A stretch of 64,000 nt of DNA, taken from the NCBI GenBank assembly GCA_963720735.1, contig CAVRGL010000001.1:1-64000 (forward strand), in the 5' to 3' direction. The notes under the pieces were generated by a model. That model searched no databases. It was not told where the DNA came from and was given only the letters and a program-made list of their open reading frames with translations. Shown here piece by piece: positions 54,035 to 61,490 of the stretch. Origin of the DNA: JBBRHQ01 sp963720735. Its GTDB lineage: Bacteria > Actinomycetota > Thermoleophilia > Solirubrobacterales > 70-9. How positions within the stretch are numbered: the stretch's first letter is position 1; every line of letters starts with the position of its first letter. A program made the translations under genes and the position numbers.

Positions 54035-54377
54035 CTACTCGGACCGCCCGGCGGCTTGGAGGGTCTCATCACCGAGGCCGAGCGCGTGAAGCGCACCTTC
54101 GGCGGTCAGATGATCCTCGACCCTGGTGAATCGTCCATGCCGGAGCCAGAAGCAGTGGTAGAGATCGCCTTCCAGCGCCACCCCGCTCTCGGTCCCCTCT
54201 GCCGATATGCGCCCCCTCACAAAAAGGCGATCATCGGCAATCGCCCTCGCGTCCTCGATTACGTATCGGTAATGCCATGCCGCTCGGTACCTGGTGAAGA
54301 ATCGCGCGATCTCCTCGCGTCCGTGGCATGGCCGAGGCGTACTGCGCTCGCACGATCTCCACGTTCTCCTGCGACAT
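54035..54377 (-). pseudogene. SnoaL-like gene with internal deletion
   Basis: ATG 54377 opens 'MSQENVEIVRAQYASAM' for 17 codons, then the reading continues in another frame from 'GREEIARFFTRYRAAWHYRY' through 'GVALEGDLYHCFWLRHG' to 'TLQAAGRSE'. About 50 residues between these are missing, so a deletion removed the middle of the N-terminal half. A long frame starting at 54457 bridges the gap by chance. Confidence 0.72.
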
Positions 54378-54380
54378 CGC

Positions 54381-54947
54381 CTACTCCGACAACCCGGCGG
54401 CTTGGAGGGCGTCTCGCTAGCAGAACACCGCCAAGTGGAAGGACTGGTCGGCCTCAAGCCCGGCGCTGTCCCGGGTCTTCACGTAAACGCTGTTTGCGCT
54501 GCCGTGCCTGTACGCCACGCCGACCTCCCCGGAGTTCGGATCGAGGCTGGCGGAGTTGGTCCGGCCGAGGGTCGCTATGAGAGCGCAGCCGCTGACCGGG
54601 CGATTGAACGTCACCTGATAGGAGCCCTGGATTCCGGGCGTGAAGAGCTGTTTCGCCGAGATCGCGCCACTTCCCCGGACCAAATTCCCGTGAGCGCCTA
54701 CGACGGCCCAACGCTGACGGGGAGTGGAGGACTTGGAGTGGATCGCTGCGACGGCTCCGCCGCCAAGCGCGATGAAGACGGCGAATGCCGCCAGGGCGTT
54801 GGCGAACGTGAGGTGGCGACGGATACGGCTCAATGGCTCCTCCTCCGTGAGTCGGCTGCTAATTCGATCCTACCTCGGCCAGCGGGGTTAGACACCAGCG
54901 AACGGCTGCAACACCGACGGGACAATCTCCACGTCCTCCTGCGACAT
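54381..54947 (-). pseudogene. SnoaL-like gene hollowed out around another gene
   Basis: The N-terminal remnant is ATG 54947 'MSQEDVEIV' followed by unrelated codons and TAA at 54888. The C-terminal remnant 'RDALQAAGLSE' ends with the stop at 54381 and starts directly after the stop of the inserted gene (54417-54833). The order start-remnant, other gene, end-remnant, all on -, shows one SnoaL gene whose interior was replaced. Confidence 0.68.
54417..54833 (-). CDS. Hypothetical secreted/membrane-anchored protein
   Basis: 138 aa. 'MSRIRRHLTFANALAAFAVF' and 'IALGGGAVAAI' form an N-terminal anchor of the type 'LTYANVVATLALFLALGGGA' common in actinobacterial envelope proteins. The rest is beta-rich ('GSYQVTFNRPVSGCALIATL') and ends in Cys. 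No catalytic motif. It lies inside the carcass of a SnoaL gene and may be a newcomer. Confidence 0.68.
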   Translation of the reverse strand: MSRIRRHLTFANALAAFAVFIALGGGAVAAIHSKSSTPRQRWAVVGAHGNLVRGSGAISAKQLFTPGIQGSYQVTFNRPVSGCALIATLGRTNSASLDPNSGEVGVAYRHGSANSVYVKTRDSAGLEADQSFHLAVFC

Positions 54948-54950
54948 CGC

Positions 54951-55100
54951 CTACTCCTCAAGCCCGGCGGCTTCGAGGGCTTCGGTTCCGTCGCCGAACA
55001 GACCCGACGCGGTGACCTTGCCGTCCCGCAGTGTCACCAGGTAGGCCAACGGGCCATCGACGGGAACTCCGCTGCTGTTCCCCATCCGCCGCCACTCAAA
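54951..55100 (-). pseudogene. SnoaL-like gene remnant, C-terminal part
   Basis: 'SSGVPVDGPLAYLVTLRDGK' and 'FGDGTEALEAAGLEE' with stop at 54951. No N-terminal half; the frame runs backwards into tRNA-Gly, which is not coding. This is the upstream edge of the array. Confidence 0.68.
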
Positions 55101-55160
55101 AGGCTCCCTAGAGGCGCTCTGTCGCCATCTGTCGCGGGTTGACGTAGAGACTGAGTAGAA

Positions 55161-55233
55161 GCGGCTGATGGGATTCGAACCCACGACCTTCTGCATGGCA
55201 AGCAGACGCTCTAGCCAACTGAGCTACAGCCGC
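55161..55233 (-). tRNA. tRNA-Gly (GCC)
   Basis: 73 nt cloverleaf: acceptor GCGGCTG/CAGCCGC, D-arm 'TAGCTCAGTTGGCTAGAGC', anticodon stem TCTGC/GCAGA with loop TTGCCAT (anticodon GCC), T-arm 'GTGGGTTCGAATCCCAT'. CCA not encoded. Bounds the SnoaL array. Confidence 0.96.
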
Positions 55234-55278
55234 GCGGTGGCGGATTCTAGCTTCGCGACCGCGGATCCGACTTTCCCC

Positions 55279-55437
55279 TCAGGGGTTGGTCACCTGAGCT
55301 GGGCCTGGCTCGGGCGGGGTCTCCCTGACCATCCCGTGATGACAAGCGCGGACGATCTCGCTCGGCGTCATACCGGACCCGAAGAGCCGGTACATCGCCG
55401 ATCGCTGCTCGCTGGAGTATTTCCGGGGCACTGACAT
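55279..55437 (-). CDS. Small helix-turn-helix-like fragment
   Basis: 52 aa from ATG 55437, 'MSVPRKYSSEQRSAMYRLFG' and 'SGMTPSEIVRACHHGMV'. The opening resembles the homeodomain-like N terminus of phage small terminases or transposase HTH units. It ends without the rest of such a protein, so it is likely a fragment. Lies 45 bases from tRNA-Gly. Confidence 0.4.
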   Translation of the reverse strand: MSVPRKYSSEQRSAMYRLFGSGMTPSEIVRACHHGMVRETPPEPGPAQVTNP

Positions 55438-55742
55438 TGAATCCGCTTCGACTGAATTTAGGAGTCGCGGCGGGTTCTTTATGCCCAGCCAGCGGCCTGG
55501 CGGGATTTGTGAGGCCGGTGTGTCGCAATCGGGGGTGCGACGCTCGTCTTCATGAATCACAAACGCCGGCGGACGCGGCCAGATTCGGGTGGGAGCGGGT
55601 TGTTGCCTGGTTCCATGAATCGCATTGCTCGAAAGCTACGGTGGCCCTGGGACGCGCCGCACTCTCCAGAATGCGCTTGGGCAGCCGGTCTTGGGTGCGG
55701 TTATCGCCCGTAACGCCCGCCGCCATACCCAGACTGGATCGC
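55438..55742. other. Non-coding gap
   Basis: 305 bases with no convincing gene and lower GC than the flanks. It has a short hairpin (GTCGCA/TGCGAC near 55518-55538) and two copies of CATGAATC about 65 bases apart. It probably holds the promoter of the oxidoreductase gene. Confidence 0.5.
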
Positions 55743-56528
55743 ATGTACATACCTAAGAACATCCAGAGCTTCATCGACAAGAACGCAGACGAGGCCCCCG
55801 CGAAATACGACGATCTGCGGGCCATCGTCTTCAATGGCACCCTCAAGCGCTCACCCGAGCCGAGCCAGACCGAGGCCTTGCTGGCGATACCCAGGGGAAT
55901 CATGGAACGCGTGGGCGTCACGTTCGACCTGATCCGCAGCGTCGACCATGTGATTCCGCCCGGCGTGTGGCCCGACATGACCGAGCACGGCTACGAGCAG
56001 GACGACTTCCCGAAGATCTATCGCGAGCTGGTCGAGCCGGCCGACATCTTGATGATCGCGGGCCCGATCTGGCTGGGCGATCAGGCCTCACCGACGCGGC
56101 TGATCATTGAGCGCCTCTATGCCTACTCCGGAGACGTCAACGACGCCGGCCAGTGGTCCTACTACGGAAAGGTCGGCGGCGCGATCACGACCGGCAACGA
56201 GGACGGGGGCAAGCACGTCAGCGCCCAGGTCCTCTACGCGCTTCAGCACATCGGCGTCACGGTCCCTCCCCAGACGGACTCATACTGGAACGGCGAGGCT
56301 GGCCCCGGTGATTCCTACGCTGACCCGGGAAGCGGCGGCCCCGAGAACGCCTGGACTACCCGCAACACGACGTTCATGACCTGGAACATCCTCCACTTCG
56401 CGCGCATGCTCAAGGATGCGGGCGGCGTCCCGACCCACGGCAATTCCACCTACGAGTGGGATCTCTCCATGCCCGACCATCCCAACCCCGAGTACCGGGC
56501 GCCTAGCGAGCCGTCTTCCACCCCCTGA
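55743..56528 (+). CDS. NADPH-dependent FMN reductase-like / flavodoxin-fold protein
   Basis: 261 aa from ATG 55743. 'LRAIVFNGTLKRSPEPSQTE' is the FMN phosphate-binding loop. 'ADILMIAGPIWLGDQASPTR' and 'GGAITTGNEDGGKHVSAQVL' are the isoalloxazine-binding regions of flavodoxin-like NAD(P)H oxidoreductases. Soluble; its electron acceptor is unknown. The open frame upstream is non-coding. Confidence 0.85.
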   Translation: MYIPKNIQSFIDKNADEAPAKYDDLRAIVFNGTLKRSPEPSQTEALLAIPRGIMERVGVTFDLIRSVDHVIPPGVWPDMTEHGYEQDDFPKIYRELVEPADILMIAGPIWLGDQASPTRLIIERLYAYSGDVNDAGQWSYYGKVGGAITTGNEDGGKHVSAQVLYALQHIGVTVPPQTDSYWNGEAGPGDSYADPGSGGPENAWTTRNTTFMTWNILHFARMLKDAGGVPTHGNSTYEWDLSMPDHPNPEYRAPSEPSSTP

Positions 56529-56641
56529 AGACCGCGAGCAGCTCTCCGCGCGTAACAGAGAGAGACCTCTCGGTACTGCTCGCCATGCGCTTCAGGCTCC
56601 TTCCCCTCGCCCCGGTGCCCGGTGTGGGTTCGTCTGGCGAC

Positions 56642-57151
56642 TCAGTGTTCGCGGTCCAACTCGGAGAGCAGGTCGCGCAGATCGAGCGGGGCCGTGAACA
56701 TCTCGACGCCCTCGCCGTTCTCGCCTCGGGGCCACTCTTCCCTGGGGCGGTCCCAGTAGAGCTCGACCCCATTTCCGTCCGGATCGTTGAGGTAGAGCGC
56801 CTCGCTGACTCCGTGATCGGATGCGCCGGTGAGGTGGATCCCCGCCTCGCTGACTCGCCGCAGGGCGTCTGCAAGCGCGCGACGGGTCGGGTAGAGGATC
56901 GCCGTGTGGAAGAGGCCCGTGGTCCCTGCGGGCGGAGGCGGGCCGCCCTTCGACTGCCACGAGTTCAACCCGATGTGATGGTGGTAGCCCCCTGCCGAGA
57001 TGAACGCGGCGTCGGGGCCCCAGCGCTGCTGTAACTCGAGCCCTAGGACCCCGACGTAGAAGTCGAGGGCTCGGTCGACGTCAGAGACCTTGAGGTGAAC
57101 ATGGCCGATCCGGACTCCCGGGTCGATCGGGGTGGCGGCAGATGACTCCAC
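56642..57151 (-). CDS. VOC-family protein, extradiol-dioxygenase-like
   Basis: 169 aa. Two VOC modules: 'RIGHVHLKVSDVDRALDFYV' and later 'LFHTAILYPTRRALADAL' to 'LNDPDGNGVELYWDRPREEW'. Metal ligands appear to be His in 'GHVHLKV', His in 'LFHTAIL' and Glu in 'VELYWDR', as in 2,3-dihydroxybiphenyl-type dioxygenases and CatE-like proteins. Substrate unknown. Confidence 0.85.
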   Translation of the reverse strand: MESSAATPIDPGVRIGHVHLKVSDVDRALDFYVGVLGLELQQRWGPDAAFISAGGYHHHIGLNSWQSKGGPPPPAGTTGLFHTAILYPTRRALADALRRVSEAGIHLTGASDHGVSEALYLNDPDGNGVELYWDRPREEWPRGENGEGVEMFTAPLDLRDLLSELDREH

Positions 57152-57326
57152 GGGCGAAGTGAATCAGACTCGCTACCTCAGCACTGCAGATAGAGAAACG
57201 GATCCAGGTGGGCCTCGCCGCTCAGCTTGATCGAGCCCGTCGGCTTGACCGAGATCTGCGCGACCGTGGTGGGATCGCCGCCGTTCTCGGCGTTTTCCGC
57301 CCGTCGGCGGGAAGGGGTCTTGGTCT

Positions 57327-57731
57327 TCAGGCGCCGTCGAGCGTCTCGTTGACGAGCAGGTCGGCGTCCTCGTTCTGCTCGCGCTTCACATGGCGGATCG
57401 ACCAGCCGTCGAACTCGCGGAGCGCGTCGCGTACCTGCGCGTGCAGTTCGCGAAGTGCGCCGTGCTTGACCTTGTACTCGCCCTTGAGCTGCCGGACCAC
57501 GAGCTCGGAGTCGCCGATCAGCTCCACCTCGCTCGCTCCCAGCTCGGCGGCGCGGGAGATCCCCAGCAGCATCGCCCGGTACTCGGCGACGTTGTTGGTG
57601 GCCTCGCCGATCAGCTCGCCACGGCGCTCGAGCAGCTTGCCCTCGCCGTCGCGAACCACGGCCGCGACCGCTGCCGGTCCGGGATTCCCCCTGGCGCCGC
57701 CGTCGACGTTGACGACGAGGCGGCTGCCCAC
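57327..57731 (-). CDS. Ribonuclease H-like protein
   Basis: 134 aa from GTG 57731, overlapping the upstream stop by one base. RNase HI fold with D-E-D-D residues Asp10 ('NVDGGARGNPG'), Glu50 ('NNVAEYRAML'), Asp74 ('IGDSELVV') and Asp122/Asp124 ('QNEDADLLVNE'). It would cut RNA in RNA-DNA hybrids; annotation pipelines often call this 'reverse transcriptase-like'. Coupled to the zinc-binding protein upstream. Confidence 0.88.
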   Translation of the reverse strand: MGSRLVVNVDGGARGNPGPAAVAAVVRDGEGKLLERRGELIGEATNNVAEYRAMLLGISRAAELGASEVELIGDSELVVRQLKGEYKVKHGALRELHAQVRDALREFDGWSIRHVKREQNEDADLLVNETLDGA

Positions 57732-58435
57732 TAGGCGCTCGCCCGACCGGGCGCGGCGACCGAGCTGACCCGGATCTGACCGCCCTCGTCCGCGACAGCG
57801 TTCCACTGGCGCGCGGAGTTGTCGAGCTCGTTTATCTCGTGGCCCTTGTCGATCGCGTGGACGGGGCGTCCCTCGTCGCGGAGGTCCACCCCCCACTGGT
57901 ACCAGGAGAGCTCCCAGGCGACCGTGATCCGCACCTCGCTCGGCGAGCCGGCGGCGGCGCCCACCGAGACCCATGGCGAGCCCAGGGAGCGGATCAGCCC
58001 GGCCACCGTGCGCGACTCGGGGCTGCCGTTGAAGCGCGCTGCCGCCCTCTCCAGGCGGGTCCCCGGCGTCTCGGCGATCGGCTCGGGCTTTCCGACCCCG
58101 GCACCCGGCGCGGCCGGGTCGGGGCTGCGACGCAGCTCGGGAGCCTCCGCGGGCGGATCCTCGTCGGAAGTGGGCTCTTCTTGCTGCTCGCCCCGGTCCC
58201 TGCGGGACTCGCCGCGACCGCGGAACAGCCCGCCGAGGCCTCCGCGGCGCCGCTTCGGAGGCTCTGCCGAGACCTCGCCCGCGAGCTCCTCCCAGACCCA
58301 GCCGAGCTGCTCTGCGCGCGGGCGGCAGAGGTCGCAGACGGCACGGCGCTCACCGTCGGGCGAGATGTAGCTCCGGGTGCGCTCGCCGGAGAGGATCGAA
58401 CGCCCGCAGACCGCGCAGTTCTCAGCCAGGGCCAC
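57731..58435 (-). CDS. Conserved hypothetical protein with N-terminal Cys cluster
   Basis: 234 aa. The start has a zinc-binding pattern: 'CAVCGRSI' and 'CDLCRPRAE'. A basic, Pro-rich linker follows. The C-terminal ~110 residues carry 'ITVAWELSWYQWGVDLRDEG' and 'GHEINELDNSARQWNA', a conserved-looking domain of unknown function. Sits between the EF-G-like gene and the RNase H-like gene, so a link to RNA metabolism is possible but unproven. Confidence 0.7.
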   Translation of the reverse strand: MALAENCAVCGRSILSGERTRSYISPDGERRAVCDLCRPRAEQLGWVWEELAGEVSAEPPKRRRGGLGGLFRGRGESRRDRGEQQEEPTSDEDPPAEAPELRRSPDPAAPGAGVGKPEPIAETPGTRLERAAARFNGSPESRTVAGLIRSLGSPWVSVGAAAGSPSEVRITVAWELSWYQWGVDLRDEGRPVHAIDKGHEINELDNSARQWNAVADEGGQIRVSSVAAPGRASA

Positions 58436-58488
58436 TGCCTGAAGGTAGCAGCGGAACTGGCGGCGTCAGCGCGGCTGACAGCAGCGTT

Positions 58489-60576
58489 TCAGGCCCGGAC
58501 CTCGGCCCCCTCCCGTCCCTCGCCGACGACCTTGGCGGTCAGATGCCCGGGGATCTCCTCGTAGCGCTCGAACTCCATGGTGAAATCGGCCCGCCCGCCG
58601 CTGATCGAGCGCAGGTCGGGCGCGTAGTCCAGGACCTCCGCCATCGGCACCTCGGCCTTCACCTCGGTGGCAGAGCCCTTCGGCTCCATCCCCAGCGGGC
58701 GGCCCCGACGCGAGTTGAGATCCCCGATCACGTCACCGACGACGTCCTCGGGGCAGGAGACGGTGAGCTTGACGATCGGCTCGAGCAGCACCGGGTCGGC
58801 CTCCGCCATCGCCTGCTTGAAGGCCATCGAGCCTGCGATCTTGAAGGCCATTTCCGAGGAGTCGACCGAGTGGTGCTGGCCGTCGTAGAGGCGGACCTGG
58901 ACGTCCTTCACCGGGTAGCCGGCGACCGTCCCGTGCTCCATCGCCTCGCTTACCCCCTTCTCGACCGCCGGGATGAAGCCACCGGGGATCACCCCGCCCT
59001 TGATCGCGTTGACGAACTCGAGCCCGGTCCCCGCCTCGCCCGGGGCGATCTCGATGTGGCAATCGGCGAACTGACCGCGGCCGCCGGTCTGCTTCTTGTA
59101 GCGGGCGTGCGCCTTGGCGGGCTTGCGGATCGACTCGTGGTAGGGCACCCGCGGCGGGTGCAGCTCGATCTCGGCACCGAAGCGGCGCTTCATCCGCTCG
59201 ACGATCACCTCGACGTGGACCTGGGTCAGGCCGGCGATGATCTGCTCCCCGGTCTGCGGGTCGCGATGGACGTCGAGGGTTGGGTCCTCCTCGGTCAGCC
59301 GCCGCACCGCCGCGGCCGCCTTCTCCTCATCGCCCTTCGACTTGGCCTCGTAGGCGAAGGCCATCACCGGCGCGGGCAGATCGAGCGCCGGGAAGGAGAT
59401 ATCCGCCTGCTTCTCGCAGAGCACGTCGCCGGCGCTCGTCTCCTTGAGCTTCGCCACCGCGCCGATGTCACCCGCGCCGAGCTCCGCCGCCGGCTTCAGC
59501 TCCTTGCCGAGCGGCTCGCCTAGCTGGCCGACCCGCTCCTTCTGTCGCTTCGAGACGTTGACCACATGCGAATCGGAGCGCATCGTGCCGCGATAGACCC
59601 GGAACAGGTTGATCCGCCCCGTGTAGGGGTCTGCGACCGTCTTGAACACGTAAGCGACCAGGGGGCCGTCCTCGTCGGGCTCGATCTCGATCTCCTCGCC
59701 CTCGGTGTCGTGGGCCGTCACCGCGCCGCGCATCGCCGGCGAGGGCAGGTCCTCGACCAGAGCCTCCAGGAGACGGCTGGTACCGAGGTTCTTGGTCGCC
59801 ACGCCGCAGGCCACCGGGAAGATCTTGCCGTCGGTCACCCCCTGCTTCAGCACCCTGACGATCTCGTCGTGGTCGATCTCCTCCCCCTCGAGGTAGCGCT
59901 CCATCAGCTCGTCGGAGTTCTCCGCGACCTCGTCCATCAGCTTCTCGCGGTACTCCTCCGCCTGGGCCTGGAGCTCGTCGGGGATCTCCTGCTCATCCGC
60001 TGCGCCGCGACCGGTCCCCGAGGCGACGAAGGCCCTCATGTCGATCAGGTCGATCACCCCGCTGACCTCGTGCTCGGAGCCGATCGGGATCTCGGTCGCG
60101 ACCACGTGCGCCCCGAAGGCGTCCTTGAGCGAGTCGAGCGCGCGGAAGAAGTCGGCCCGCTCGCGGTCGAGCATGTTGACGAAGACCAGCCGGGCGAGAC
60201 CCTCGCGCTGGGCCCTCTCCCAGAGACGCTCGGTGTGTACCTCCACCCCCATGACTCCGTTGACTACGACCACCGCCGCGTCAGCGACGTGAAGAGCGGC
60301 CGCCGCGTCGGCGACGAAGCTCGGCTCGCCGGGGGTATCGATCAGGTTGATCTTGCGCCCGTCGTGCTCGAAGGAGGCGACCGAGGCGCCGATCGACATC
60401 TCCCGCTCGTGCTCATCTGACTCGTAGTCGGAGGTGGTCGAGCCGTCGCCGACCGTGCCCAGCCGGTTGACGGCCCCGGCCTCGAACAGCAGCGCCTCGT
60501 GGAGGCTCGTCTTGCCGCTGCCCCGGTGACCGATCAGCGCAACATTGCGAATCCGGTCGGCGGCCTTGTGCGGCAT
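58489..60576 (-). CDS. EF-G-like translational GTPase without the switch-II histidine
   Basis: 695 aa with all EF-G domains, so full length. G1 'GHRGSGKTS' (residues 16-24), switch I 'GDGSTTSDYESDEHEREMSI' and G3 'DTPGEPSF' (80-87). G4 reads 'NMLDRER' rather than NKMD. The usual 'DTPGH' histidine is Glu84. These features match the EF-G2/FusA-like subgroup rather than the main EF-G, which usually lies beside tuf. It probably acts in a specialised translation or ribosome-recycling role. GAGGAGAGGAG precedes ATG 60576. Confidence 0.85.
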   Translation of the reverse strand: MPHKAADRIRNVALIGHRGSGKTSLHEALLFEAGAVNRLGTVGDGSTTSDYESDEHEREMSIGASVASFEHDGRKINLIDTPGEPSFVADAAAALHVADAAVVVVNGVMGVEVHTERLWERAQREGLARLVFVNMLDRERADFFRALDSLKDAFGAHVVATEIPIGSEHEVSGVIDLIDMRAFVASGTGRGAADEQEIPDELQAQAEEYREKLMDEVAENSDELMERYLEGEEIDHDEIVRVLKQGVTDGKIFPVACGVATKNLGTSRLLEALVEDLPSPAMRGAVTAHDTEGEEIEIEPDEDGPLVAYVFKTVADPYTGRINLFRVYRGTMRSDSHVVNVSKRQKERVGQLGEPLGKELKPAAELGAGDIGAVAKLKETSAGDVLCEKQADISFPALDLPAPVMAFAYEAKSKGDEEKAAAAVRRLTEEDPTLDVHRDPQTGEQIIAGLTQVHVEVIVERMKRRFGAEIELHPPRVPYHESIRKPAKAHARYKKQTGGRGQFADCHIEIAPGEAGTGLEFVNAIKGGVIPGGFIPAVEKGVSEAMEHGTVAGYPVKDVQVRLYDGQHHSVDSSEMAFKIAGSMAFKQAMAEADPVLLEPIVKLTVSCPEDVVGDVIGDLNSRRGRPLGMEPKGSATEVKAEVPMAEVLDYAPDLRSISGGRADFTMEFERYEEIPGHLTAKVVGEGREGAEVRA

Positions 60577-60613
60577 CGGCGATGCTCCTCTCCTCGTTTG
60601 CCTCTCCCGCCGG

Positions 60614-60642
60614 ACTATATGCGAGGCGGCCCGACCACTTTC
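60614..60642 (-). promoter_or_regulatory. Possible promoter of the EF-G-like gene
   Basis: TATAGT (60614-60619, read on -) would be a good -10 box about 40 bases before the ATG, but the -35 position holds only GAAAGT. A strong Shine-Dalgarno (GAGGAGAGGAG) lies between the box and the start. Confidence 0.35.
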
Positions 60643-60661
60643 GGGGTCCGGCGCGGGAGGA

Positions 60662-61438
60662 TCAGTCGCGCTCGAGCATCTGGGTCTTCAACCGCATCAC
60701 CGCCTTGGTGTGCAGCTGGGAGACCCGGGACTCGGTGACGTCGAGGACGTCGCCGATCTCGCGCAGGGTGAGGTTCTCGTAGTAGTAGAGGGCGATCACG
60801 ACCTGCTCGCGCTCGGGCAGGGTCCCGATCGCCTCGGTGAGACGCTCCTTGACCTCGCCGGAGTCGAGCGCCTGCTGGGGATCGGCGGCATCGGTGTCGG
60901 GAATCGTGTCGAGCAGCGAGACCTGATCGCCCGAGGAGTCCGAGATCGCCCAGAGCTCATCGAGCGCGTAGACCGACGAGTTGGCGATCTCGAGCAGCGA
61001 GCTCTGCAGCTCCTCCTCGCTGCAGCCCAGCTTCTCCGCCAGCTCCGCCTCGGTCGGGGCTCGCTGCAGCTCGTGCTCTAGCTTCGCCTGCGTGGTCTCG
61101 ATCTCCCTGGCCCGGGCGCGGACAGATCTCGGAACCCAGTCGAGGGAACGGAGCTCGTCGATGATCGCGCCGCGGATCCTGGTCATCGCGAAGGTCTCGA
61201 ACTTGATCCCCCGCTCCGGCTCGAAGCGCTCTATCGCCCCGATCAGCCCCATCAGGCCGTAGGAGATCAGGTCGGCGTCCTCGACGTGCGAGGGCAGGCC
61301 GGCGCCCAGTCGCCCGGCGACGAACTTGACCATCGGCGAGTAGGCGACGACGAGCCGCTCGCGGGCTCCCGAGTCGCCCTCGTCCTTGTAGCGGCGCCAT
61401 AGCTCGCGCAGCTCGATCTCTTTGACCCCGGTTTCCAT
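60662..61438 (-). CDS. Sigma-28/WhiG-type RNA polymerase sigma factor
   Basis: 258 aa. Region 2 'FVAGRLGAGLPSHVEDADLI' and 'YGLMGLIGAIERFEPERGIK'; region 3 'APTEAELAEKLGCSEEEL'; region 4 'TLREIGDVLDVTESRVSQLH'. This architecture is FliA/WhiG, which controls motility in many bacteria and sporulation in Streptomyces. Anti-sigma factor and flagellar genes are not in the window, so the regulon is unknown. Confidence 0.92.
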   Translation of the reverse strand: METGVKEIELRELWRRYKDEGDSGARERLVVAYSPMVKFVAGRLGAGLPSHVEDADLISYGLMGLIGAIERFEPERGIKFETFAMTRIRGAIIDELRSLDWVPRSVRARAREIETTQAKLEHELQRAPTEAELAEKLGCSEEELQSSLLEIANSSVYALDELWAISDSSGDQVSLLDTIPDTDAADPQQALDSGEVKERLTEAIGTLPEREQVVIALYYYENLTLREIGDVLDVTESRVSQLHTKAVMRLKTQMLERD

Positions 61439-61490
61439 ATCCCCTACTCGATTCTATGTCTGGTCATCTCGATCGCGCGCAACTGCGCGC

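Noticed and set aside
55161..55233. tRNA-Gly as an integration site of a mobile element
   Set aside because: No integrase is near and no repeat of the tRNA 3' end was seen inside the window; the HTH fragment lies on the 5' side.
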